The position numbers were made by a program, and so were the translations under genes. A DNA stretch of 38,819 bases, from IMG/VR virus record IMGVR_UViG_3300034378_000142, positions 1-38,819 of that record. The stretch is one strand, 5' to 3'. Positions 31,126-38,819 of the stretch are shown here, piece after piece. Source of the stretch: a virus. The stretch's first letter is position 1. Each line of letters opens with the position of its first letter. The notes under the pieces were generated by a model that worked only from the letters and a program-made list of their open reading frames with translations, had not been told where the DNA came from and did no database searches.

Positions 31126-33932
31126 TGCCGGTCTTTTCTGCAAACTTGAATATCAACTACGGGAACATAATCAACGGCATCAATATGGTTGGTCGGGCGC
31201 TGGGATCGCTGAGAAGCGCTCTTGGCGCCCGCGAAGTTCCAAGACCGACCTATGAAATATCAAGTATCATGCGAGACGTTCAACAACTTCAGCGTCTAGC
31301 ACAGGAAGTTGCGAAACCAATCGCACCTCCATCTCCACTTCCATCTCCAGGCCCTTTGCCGCAAGCGTTCGTTCCAGGTCGAGTTGCAGCTGGCGCGCTT
31401 GGAATTCCAACAATGCCTCATCTCGCCGCTGGTCTAGCAGGTGTTGGAGTCTCGCCAGCAAGCAAATATTACAAAATGCTTGAAGGGATATTTGCTAACC
31501 TGAATAAGGCATTTAACGCGAGAGATTTAGCTGGATTCAGGAAGTCCTATCTCGGACTCAGAACTGCGCTTGGCCCAATCAAGGAGGTTTGGGAGCAGAT
31601 GAGGCCGCTCCTTCTCGGGTATTACAAGTCCATGCAACGCCATGTTGCTTCTGTTGAGGCCGAGAACCAGCGAGTTCAAAGGAGTCTACAGCTTCGTGAA
31701 CGGCTGAACACTCAAATGTTGGCTCAAGCCCAAATGACACGGCGAGCTGTAACAGGCCAAATACTTGGCGGGCTTCCTGGAGTAGGAAAATTCTTCGGTG
31801 CATTTCAGCAAGCGCAGGCTCAGCGCGCGCAACTACAACAAACTTTTGCGACATTGCGACAAGCTGGTGCGCCAGTAAACAGGCTCGTCCAAGCACTTGG
31901 AATGATGCAAGCTGCAGCAGGCCCTCTTACAATGGTTCTCGGGCTGGTTAAAGATATTACCTTTGGGGTAATGAATCTTATTCGCTCGATAATGACTCTT
32001 GGCATCAGGCTCTTTAAGCTCCCAATTTCAGTTATGTGGTCTATTCACCGAGTTATACAGTCAATAACTTTCTCATTCCTAATGTTCGTGCACCTCTTCA
32101 GAAGATTTTTCAGGGAAGCTCAGGAGACAATAAAGAACGTGCAGGTTGCAACTCTTCTTGCAAGCGGCTCTTTGGAGCAGTACAGCAAGAACCTCAATTA
32201 TGTCCTGAGCATATCTCTACGATATGGGTTAGCTGTTGACAGCATTGCAAAAGGTCTTGTGAAAGTCTCAAAGGCTGGTTTCGACGCGGCGGATGCCCAA
32301 GAAATACTTAACGCCGCAGTGAAATATGCAACCGTATTTCAGACTGATCTTGAGAGCGCGATTGACCAAGTTATCAAAGTCATTCGCGCTTATGGTTTTG
32401 AAGCGGGTGAATCAAGTAATATTACCCGAATGCTCTACAACTCGGTTCGTTCCACCAACGCTTCTCTTGGTGATCTTAACACATCTCTAGGCTACGCTGC
32501 AGCACAAGCGGCTTCGATGAACATGTCGCTTGAGGACACGCTCGTTGTTACAACCACGTTCATAGATATGGGACTCAGAGCATCTCGAGCTGGTATGGCA
32601 TTCCGTTCTGGAATGTCTCGTCTTGAGCGTGCAATAGGAGCAGCCTCCGGCGTTACAATGGATCTTAACAAGGCCATTGAAGTTCTGAATGTGGACTGGG
32701 AGGCGCTGGCGCAAAACACAGGCGACTACTCGGTAATGTTCAAGGAGTTCAACAAGGTAGTCTCTGACGGTGTTGACCTCCAAGAAAAGCTTGCCTTCCG
32801 CGCAATCTTTGGCCAAAGGTACTTTGCGCAGTATATCCGCCTGTTTCAGCAAAGCGAAGAATCTTACTCTCGCCGTATGGCAGCGATAACTGCCATGACC
32901 AATCTTGAGGAACGAGCACAAGAAATGAGCAACTCTCTGATTGGCGTAATTCAGAGATTGCAGAACGTCTGGATTTCCTTCAAGATTGCCTTCCTCGAGG
33001 AATTGAGAGACCCGATAGAAACAGTTGGTGAAGGAATGGAGCGACTCGCCAATGTTGCTCAATCCTTCGGCGCTGCACTTGGTTCTCTCACAAAGATGAA
33101 GGTTCTTGAGCCTATCATTTCATTCTTTGAGGATATTACTCAAGAAGAAGGTTTGAAGAAGTTCGAGAATACCCTCGCATCACTTGCCGATGAAGTTGGT
33201 ATGCAGTTCGATATCATCAGAGAGGCGGCTGGAGATTGGGCAGGAGAATTGCTTGAAAGCGGTACCAAGAGCTTCTTGGTTGACATTATACGGTTGGTGG
33301 GAACGCTTGCGGCTAAGTCGATCGAGATTTCAAAGACCATGATGGCCGCTTTCAAGGAAATGGATATGAGCGCAATTACGAAGCTCATAACATACGCAAG
33401 CCACTTTATTCAAACCCTGATGCCGGTTGCCGTAGGAATAGCTGAAGATCTTCTGCGGTTGATTTCGGCAATTCTGGACAAAATCGCTCCTTCCTTGAAT
33501 ATTGGCCCAGAAACTGAACTCATGATCGACAAGATGAATAATAAGATGGAACGGTTCTATCTTGAGCAGAAAGTGCGGAGTTCGGAACTTGCTGAAGACG
33601 TGAAGGAGGATTACCTCCAAAAAATAGACAGGGCATTCAAAATGCTTTCTATTAGGCAGTGGGAGTATACGAGGGATGTTGAAAGGCGGCGAGGGTTTAT
33701 GCCAGCACATTCTCTCCCGGGAACAGTGTTAAGATCGGCGGTGCTTGAATACTCGCCTATAGGATGGGCTCTTGATTGGCTAGGTATAATGCCTGGTGCT
33801 GCTGAAGAAGCTCCTGTATCAGCTGCAAAGGATGAGATCAACAAATTGACAAGAAGCTTAAGGGCTCTTAATCTAACGCTTGAGGGTGAAGGCGAAGCTG
33901 CAGCAAGAGCTTATACGCAAGCAAGTAGGTGA
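31125..33932 (+). CDS. Tail tape measure protein
   Basis: The 935-residue protein has a low-complexity, proline-rich N-terminal part (PPSPLPSPGPLPQAF), long helices, a hydrophobic stretch around residues 265-330 (ITFGVMNLIRSIMTLGIRL, ITFSFLMFVHLF) and the PhageMin_Tail/TP901 core: FREAQETIKNVQVATLLASG, YGLAVDSIAKGLVKVSKAGF, MNMSLEDTLVVTTTFIDMG and RAGMAFRSGMSRLERAIG. Tape measures set tail length at roughly 1.5 angstrom per residue, so about 140 nm is expected, and are ejected into the host. It begins at TAATG with the chaperone fusion. The middle insertion order and size are normal for a siphovirus- or long-tailed virus. Confidence 0.9.
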   Translation: MPVFSANLNINYGNIINGINMVGRALGSLRSALGAREVPRPTYEISSIMRDVQQLQRLAQEVAKPIAPPSPLPSPGPLPQAFVPGRVAAGALGIPTMPHLAAGLAGVGVSPASKYYKMLEGIFANLNKAFNARDLAGFRKSYLGLRTALGPIKEVWEQMRPLLLGYYKSMQRHVASVEAENQRVQRSLQLRERLNTQMLAQAQMTRRAVTGQILGGLPGVGKFFGAFQQAQAQRAQLQQTFATLRQAGAPVNRLVQALGMMQAAAGPLTMVLGLVKDITFGVMNLIRSIMTLGIRLFKLPISVMWSIHRVIQSITFSFLMFVHLFRRFFREAQETIKNVQVATLLASGSLEQYSKNLNYVLSISLRYGLAVDSIAKGLVKVSKAGFDAADAQEILNAAVKYATVFQTDLESAIDQVIKVIRAYGFEAGESSNITRMLYNSVRSTNASLGDLNTSLGYAAAQAASMNMSLEDTLVVTTTFIDMGLRASRAGMAFRSGMSRLERAIGAASGVTMDLNKAIEVLNVDWEALAQNTGDYSVMFKEFNKVVSDGVDLQEKLAFRAIFGQRYFAQYIRLFQQSEESYSRRMAAITAMTNLEERAQEMSNSLIGVIQRLQNVWISFKIAFLEELRDPIETVGEGMERLANVAQSFGAALGSLTKMKVLEPIISFFEDITQEEGLKKFENTLASLADEVGMQFDIIREAAGDWAGELLESGTKSFLVDIIRLVGTLAAKSIEISKTMMAAFKEMDMSAITKLITYASHFIQTLMPVAVGIAEDLLRLISAILDKIAPSLNIGPETELMIDKMNNKMERFYLEQKVRSSELAEDVKEDYLQKIDRAFKMLSIRQWEYTRDVERRRGFMPAHSLPGTVLRSAVLEYSPIGWALDWLGIMPGAAEEAPVSAAKDEINKLTRSLRALNLTLEGEGEAAARAYTQASR

Positions 33933-33935
33933 TGA

Positions 33936-35291
33936 ATGAAGATACGCTATGGAACTGCTGTTTTTGAAATAGAGCCAGCATTTGCGCCAACAGTGAACTT
34001 CAACGCCGAAGAAGGCGATAACGAGCCTTCTACGATTCAAGAGGAATGGGATATTGAGGGCTCTTTCAAGGATTATGGCTGGCAGAACCTGATAGATAAG
34101 TGGAACGACCTCGTTGAAGACCTCCAAGTGCCAGCGCAAGACTTTGCTATACTCACTGATTCCGACCAGGTTGTCTACGAGCTTAAGGCCGAAGATTGCA
34201 TTTCCGGTCCTACTTGTACAGTTGTTAATGTACGTGAAAAGAGAAGGGCGTTCCTTGTCACAAATATACTGTTCTCTCTAAGGATCAGGGCTGAAAGAGA
34301 AAATCCTGACGCTACGCCTGAGGATGAAATGGTAAGGCGTAGTGTTGATTACAGCTTCCGTTTTGACACCCTTGGATACCTTCGCATTACTGAAAATGGG
34401 GAAGTCAAGGGCCAGAATATAACACAGCCACCCAAGCCAATTCTTCGCCCAACAAAGGACGTGTTCGCGCTTGATTCCGACTATCGGATAAGTAATGACA
34501 GCACGGAGTGCCGATACTCATACACATGGACTGAACGTAAGGTCGCTCTTCCACCAGAGATAAAACAATATATCGAAGACTTCAACCTTGAGGTTACGCA
34601 GGCCAATACGCAAGACTTTCTCTACACCAGAGTTACTGTAACCGGTAGCTGTTCAATAAAGCGGTACGATACCGCAGTTAATACTTGGGAGAAGGGAAGG
34701 ATCTTCGTCCAGAACCCAGATGACTATCTGCGCCGAGATATTGCTGGTGACTACCTGCCAATTGATGAAGGGTCTGGCGAAGGAACTATTCTTGCAACTG
34801 TCAAGGATTGGATTGAAGAAAACCTCATTGGTGGCGGCCCAAAGATAGTTCGCAAGGAGACCAGAACCGACATTTACAACCAGAGGATAAACTTCACCTT
34901 TGAGCTAGTCTTTGAGGATAGTGGCCTTGCAAGCTATGAATACTCGGTAAGTATTCAAGAGCAGACGATCAATACTTCTCAGGTGAATATCTTTGGCGAG
35001 CCTCCGGTGATTCAGCGTCTTGGGTACTCAGCTACGGTTATTTCAGAAACAGGACGCATAGTAAACATTGGAGAAAGACCACCTCATCCTGGGCCTTACT
35101 GGCCCCATCTCTGCACTAGAAACGAGGTAAAATATCCAAAGCCCGCCGAAGTTTCGCAAGAACAGGAAATAGTCTTGGCTGAGATGTCATTCAACTATTC
35201 ATATCTCAAACGGGACTTTGCAATACAGGACGTGACTACATTGGCAAGCGCAAGGGCCGCTCAGTTTGGAATTCCAATTCGGCAGTTCTAA
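33936..35291 (+). CDS. Distal tail / baseplate protein (unassigned)
   Basis: The 451-residue protein starts three bases after the tape measure stop; an overlapping out-of-frame ATG at 33932 is not used. It is beta-rich with repeated short strands (TAVFEIEPAFAPTV, FAILTDSDQVVYEL, INFTFELVFEDSGLASYEY) and lacks helices of length. Placement directly after the tape measure is that of the distal tail protein, which forms the hub at the tube tip. Nothing in the sequence identifies a family. The end (LASARAAQFGIPIRQF) is followed closely by the next gene. Confidence 0.5.
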   Translation: MKIRYGTAVFEIEPAFAPTVNFNAEEGDNEPSTIQEEWDIEGSFKDYGWQNLIDKWNDLVEDLQVPAQDFAILTDSDQVVYELKAEDCISGPTCTVVNVREKRRAFLVTNILFSLRIRAERENPDATPEDEMVRRSVDYSFRFDTLGYLRITENGEVKGQNITQPPKPILRPTKDVFALDSDYRISNDSTECRYSYTWTERKVALPPEIKQYIEDFNLEVTQANTQDFLYTRVTVTGSCSIKRYDTAVNTWEKGRIFVQNPDDYLRRDIAGDYLPIDEGSGEGTILATVKDWIEENLIGGGPKIVRKETRTDIYNQRINFTFELVFEDSGLASYEYSVSIQEQTINTSQVNIFGEPPVIQRLGYSATVISETGRIVNIGERPPHPGPYWPHLCTRNEVKYPKPAEVSQEQEIVLAEMSFNYSYLKRDFAIQDVTTLASARAAQFGIPIRQF

Positions 35292-35299
35292 GGTGATAG

Positions 35300-38200
35300 A
35301 TGCTGGATATTTTCGCAGAAATGTTCATAAGCAAGGGAGGCGTTCAGAGCCTCGACTTCCTAAGTGGTCTTCAAAGAGGGAAGTCAATCTATCGTCAAGT
35401 TCCTTCGCTTTCTGGCAAATCAATCCCGCTTTCAAGATTCAACTTCTCGCTCAGCCAAGGAGTGTCTCCTTCAAACGGATCTGTCACCACCTCTGGCCTT
35501 TTCGTTACTGAGGACGTTCTTAAAAACTCCGATATGGAAAATGTGCTCATACATGTAAAGGCTAAAGGTGGTGAAATATCTGGCTTGGAGTCGGTGTACT
35601 TCGATAAGTTGAAAGTTGTAGATTTCAAATTTTCACCTCTTACTGCGCCTGAAGGCGGCGATCGTCTTTATACGCTTACCTTCGAAGATATTCGTTGGCG
35701 TCTGATGAAAGGCTCAATTTTTGGATACTTCAATCGAAGCGTCAAGATTAAGGAACAGATTATCTTCCTTGCCAACTCTCTGAAAGATGGAAAATCACCC
35801 TGGACTTATCGAGACTTAATCGAGAAGTGCGCAGAAGCGGCTGGTGTCACAATAGAGTTTCAGTCCGGGCCATTTGACTTTAGCCCTGGTCCGATAATTA
35901 GTTGTGGTGAAGAAGCTCTTGCAAGGCTTGATGAGTTTCCCCTCAACAAGGAATATAATGGGGTTACGCCTTCCTCAGTCTTGTCGGAGCTGTTGCAGGA
36001 GATAGACTTTACGCTTACGTGTTCACCTGGTGGCGAAGTCTATGCCTGCCCTCTTGCCGGTACGATTCAACTTGGTCCTACATATAATGAACCGGTAAGT
36101 TCAAGTGCTGGCGCAAAGTACAAGCCGGTTCCAGATAATGTTTATCTCATCGGTAATAGGGTGCACGACCAGATAATAATCATGCCCGATGTCAATAAGT
36201 TTGAGCAAGCAGTTATAGATAGGATGAATGGCATACGCGACGACTTTGAGATAGAAGCCTTTGGTGGGCAAACAAGACTTGTCGATCCGCAAGCTAACAT
36301 AGAAGGATCAAAGACGGATTATGGACTCGAACCAGTTTGCCCAGACATAACTGGAAGAATTCGGAATTTCTATGAATTGATAGAGGTTTGGGGTGTTTCT
36401 GTTGGCACAGCTTCTATGCCGTACCAGCATGGCTATGGTGAATCTGTATGGAGAAACCTATTCTCTCAGGGTATCGAAATTGACACTACTGACCTCGAGC
36501 GTGATGCACAAGAGACCAAAGAGAAGCTCGATTACTACAAGCGGTGTGTCGAAGAGGACCCAAGCTCTGGGCTGTCCGGAGGGAAAATGAGAGAATGGAG
36601 CGCTCTATACGAAGAAGCTCTTTCAAAGATTCGTGAAGCCCAGCAGGAATTCCAAGATGCTCAGCAAGAGGTTGCCAAAGAATATCTCTATCCTGAAGAA
36701 GAAGAGTTCTTGGAATCTCATCCAGACTATGATGTGCTTGCAAGTAAGGTGCGAATTGCACAACAATACTTCTTCAAGCTTTACCGCATTCCAGATACCG
36801 TAAAGGTTAAGTACAATTGGACGACGGAGACCGAGAAGGAGATAAAAGAGAAGTACGTTCCAGACGCCCCAGAGGGCGAACAGAATGTTCCGCGATCCTA
36901 TGTTTTGCCGTTTGTTCCTTTCCTTGAGGAAGACGTGATACACGAAATCGAGGAAGATGAGGAAGAGGACGCCAACAAGAAGGGCAAGTCAAAGAACGAC
37001 AAGAAGAAAGAGGGAACAAAGATAGAGTTTCGGCGAGTCGAGCAGCCAACCGAAATCCGTATTCGACTCTGGAGTTATGCCTTTAACCGCATTGCTGGGG
37101 GCGTCCATGAGTTTCTATTCCAAGACATAAAAGAGCGCACTCTTGAATGCGCAGACTTTGATCCTGAACTTGGACTTGTCCTGATTCACAAAGCACCATA
37201 TATGATTAACACCTACTCAGGGTTCTCAGAGGATGCGCCATTCATTGCGTTCACCGGCCCAGTGGGGGCCGAAATATCTTACGAGAGGAAAGATCCAAGA
37301 CTTGGCCCTCTTAATTTCTATCTCAAGAAGCTCGAGAAGCCGATCTCGGTGCTTAGCTCTCCGCCAGACAGAGAGAATAAGCTGGATCACTTTGAGCGAA
37401 TCAATGAATTCATTGACTATCTGAAGGACGGTGAGAAACAGCCGCATTCTACTGAACTCGATAGCGTCGCTGATAACTTTGCTGGTGAAATCTGGGAGAA
37501 GGCTGCTGGGACCGAAGCCTCACAAGCTCGGTCTTCAGTTGCTGCTCCTATCTATGCATATCCGATCGGTCCGCTCCAAACGGTTTCATGGAATAGTGCG
37601 CCGTTTACAACCATGTTCGAGGTTAACACCGACTATCAAGCTAGAATTGGCACGACACTCAAAAGTAAGATCGCCAAAGATTTACAAAGCGCAGGTCTGT
37701 CACGGAAGATTTCCGGGAGAGACTATGCGATCGCCCAAGAGTTCTCTGAGCGACTCAACTACTTTGCAATGCGCAGAAGCGAAAGGTTCCAAGACGACGA
37801 GAGGCGCATTCTGATAAACACGCCTCACTTTGGCTCGATTGTTATGTACGACCCCAAGGAAGAAGAGGATGTAATAGCAATTAGCGCAAGTCTCTTCAAG
37901 CCGGATGTCCACTATCACTCGAAGTTTTGGCTTGGGCCTCTTCTTTGCCGCCCTCCTGTCCAGGAGGGGTTCTCGACACTCAAAACTCCTGTCTTGGCCG
38001 CTGGACACCATTGGTTCACTCCAAATGACGACCTTTGTTTGCTTGGAACGCATTCACACAAGATAGGCGGGTTCTATTACCCCTATGTCTATTACCAGGC
38101 AGATACCCCACCGCCTCCACTTATAAAGAATTACGTCAAGGGTGAAAAAGGATTTTTCCCAAAAGACGTGAGACTTGTAAATGAAGGGGCAGCGGATTCT

Positions 38201-38716
38201 TACTTTAAGGCTGAAGAATTTACTGATCGTGGTGCGGGTTCCGGTCTTGGAGATGTTGAGCTTCTCCAGGGTCATATCAAGGAAATTCCAAGAACGACAC
38301 TTGGAGAGGAGCCGTTTGAGCAAACAAGTCAGAACATGGTTCTAGGCCTTCTCGTTGAGTACTGCGTGAAGGACATAATTGCTTCTGATACAAGCGCTCA
38401 GTGGTATGTCGCCTTCCAACTCGTCAATAAAGATGAGGCGTTTGATTCTGGCGCAGCCGCACCACCGAGAACTGGAGTAGGATATTACATTCTTCCAATA
38501 ACGGCTGGTGAGGCATACAAGAAGCACAGGTATCTTCTTTCGTACATTGCTCCATCAACTGGAGTCGTTCAGGAATATGACAATATCTCGGTTCTGTTCT
38601 CTCGGGCTCATGATGGAGTTTTGCCGGGAGATTCATATAGAGGCTCAGTGTTCGTGCTGAACGCTGAGTTGGTCTGGGGCTGGCTAGAGTCGGCTCCATT
38701 CCCTTCGGTGGTGTGA
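35300..38716 (+). CDS. Large tail-tip / baseplate hub protein (unassigned)
   Basis: The 1138-residue protein follows the distal-tail candidate, with AAGGTGAT before the ATG. Its N-terminal third is beta-rich (LSRFNFSLSQGVSPSNGS, RLYTLTFEDIRWRL) and includes a CAEAAGVTIEF segment like tail-associated hub domains. Residues about 395-475 are a coiled coil (DLERDAQETKEKLDYYKRC, EALSKIREAQQEFQDAQQEV). Around 550-575 is an acidic then lysine-rich linker (HEIEEDEEEDANKKGKSKND). The C-terminal third is again beta-rich with aromatic patches (FWLGPLLCRPPVQEG, GGFYYPYVYYQAD). No peptidase or lysozyme motif was seen. Size and place fit a hub or tail-fibre anchor. Confidence 0.55.
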   Translation: MLDIFAEMFISKGGVQSLDFLSGLQRGKSIYRQVPSLSGKSIPLSRFNFSLSQGVSPSNGSVTTSGLFVTEDVLKNSDMENVLIHVKAKGGEISGLESVYFDKLKVVDFKFSPLTAPEGGDRLYTLTFEDIRWRLMKGSIFGYFNRSVKIKEQIIFLANSLKDGKSPWTYRDLIEKCAEAAGVTIEFQSGPFDFSPGPIISCGEEALARLDEFPLNKEYNGVTPSSVLSELLQEIDFTLTCSPGGEVYACPLAGTIQLGPTYNEPVSSSAGAKYKPVPDNVYLIGNRVHDQIIIMPDVNKFEQAVIDRMNGIRDDFEIEAFGGQTRLVDPQANIEGSKTDYGLEPVCPDITGRIRNFYELIEVWGVSVGTASMPYQHGYGESVWRNLFSQGIEIDTTDLERDAQETKEKLDYYKRCVEEDPSSGLSGGKMREWSALYEEALSKIREAQQEFQDAQQEVAKEYLYPEEEEFLESHPDYDVLASKVRIAQQYFFKLYRIPDTVKVKYNWTTETEKEIKEKYVPDAPEGEQNVPRSYVLPFVPFLEEDVIHEIEEDEEEDANKKGKSKNDKKKEGTKIEFRRVEQPTEIRIRLWSYAFNRIAGGVHEFLFQDIKERTLECADFDPELGLVLIHKAPYMINTYSGFSEDAPFIAFTGPVGAEISYERKDPRLGPLNFYLKKLEKPISVLSSPPDRENKLDHFERINEFIDYLKDGEKQPHSTELDSVADNFAGEIWEKAAGTEASQARSSVAAPIYAYPIGPLQTVSWNSAPFTTMFEVNTDYQARIGTTLKSKIAKDLQSAGLSRKISGRDYAIAQEFSERLNYFAMRRSERFQDDERRILINTPHFGSIVMYDPKEEEDVIAISASLFKPDVHYHSKFWLGPLLCRPPVQEGFSTLKTPVLAAGHHWFTPNDDLCLLGTHSHKIGGFYYPYVYYQADTPPPPLIKNYVKGEKGFFPKDVRLVNEGAADSYFKAEEFTDRGAGSGLGDVELLQGHIKEIPRTTLGEEPFEQTSQNMVLGLLVEYCVKDIIASDTSAQWYVAFQLVNKDEAFDSGAAAPPRTGVGYYILPITAGEAYKKHRYLLSYIAPSTGVVQEYDNISVLFSRAHDGVLPGDSYRGSVFVLNAELVWGWLESAPFPSVV

Positions 38717-38819
38717 TGGCGCACATTAACCCTGATAATTACTGGGATCAACATTTTTTCGACGGAGAACATGCTCCGTGGGCGCATGGATACTTTGGGA
38801 AAATCGAAGGTTTTGTAAC
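38716..38819 (+). CDS. Unknown tail-region protein (5' end only)
   Basis: The ATG overlaps the preceding stop (TGATG at 38714-38718), so it continues the tail operon. Only 34 codons are present, starting MAHINPDNYWDQHFFDGEH and continuing APWAHGYFGKIEGFV, a sequence rich in aromatic residues, His and Asp. The gene runs off the window, so no function can be given; its position suggests a further tail-tip, fibre or baseplate protein. Confidence 0.6.
   Translation, partial: MAHINPDNYWDQHFFDGEHAPWAHGYFGKIEGFV

Overview
The window is part of the genome of an uncultivated tailed double-stranded DNA virus (Caudoviricetes). The evidence is a syntenic run of large terminase, portal, prohead protease, major capsid protein, head-tail connectors, tail tube, frameshifted tail chaperone, tape measure and tail-tip genes, all on the + strand. 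A bacterial host is likely: start codons have strong Shine-Dalgarno sequences and there is a near-consensus sigma-70 promoter (TTGACA, 17 bp spacer, TATATT). Function names come from motifs I could read; no database search was run.

Layout. 1-970 (- strand): a cut-off pentapeptide-repeat protein, a coiled-coil protein with an internal 42-bp duplication and a doubtful small ORF; the first two share a duplicated translation-start cassette. 971-1465: divergent intergenic region with a weak small ORF, a terminator and a strong + strand promoter. 1466-4434: a tightly overlapping operon of three small proteins and three methyltransferases, the last fused to a ParB-like domain. 4435-6710: a probable mobile insertion with a TnpB-like protein, a free-standing LAGLIDADG endonuclease and a stretch that folds into about eight consecutive hairpins. 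6719-7894: four small overlapping genes, the last resembling a terminase small subunit. 7887-10523: large terminase interrupted by a 365-residue intein. 10533-12059: portal.

12043-17550 is the most unusual gene. It encodes a single 1835-residue protein that appears to combine a metallo-beta-lactamase fold split by a D12-class adenine methyltransferase, a nucleotidyltransferase-like segment, an ATP-dependent DNA ligase with OB fold, and one or two LigD-type 3'-phosphoesterase-like domains. It lies between portal and protease. The next gene, 17513-19801, is a protease/scaffold protein with two protease-like domains separated by ten CPxC zinc knuckles. The major capsid protein follows, then a 1057-residue protein with three glycosyltransferase (GT-B) units.

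24291-38819 is the connector and tail module: connector, virion-morphogenesis and tail-terminator-like proteins, two tandem paralogous structural proteins, tail tube, tail chaperones joined by a -1 frameshift (A_AAA_AAA followed by an 11-bp hairpin), tape measure, and large tail-tip/baseplate proteins.

Possible cooperation (inference): the methyltransferases and triple glycosyltransferase could build or modify a surface glycan, and the DNA end-processing polyprotein could travel with the virion and repair or circularise incoming DNA.
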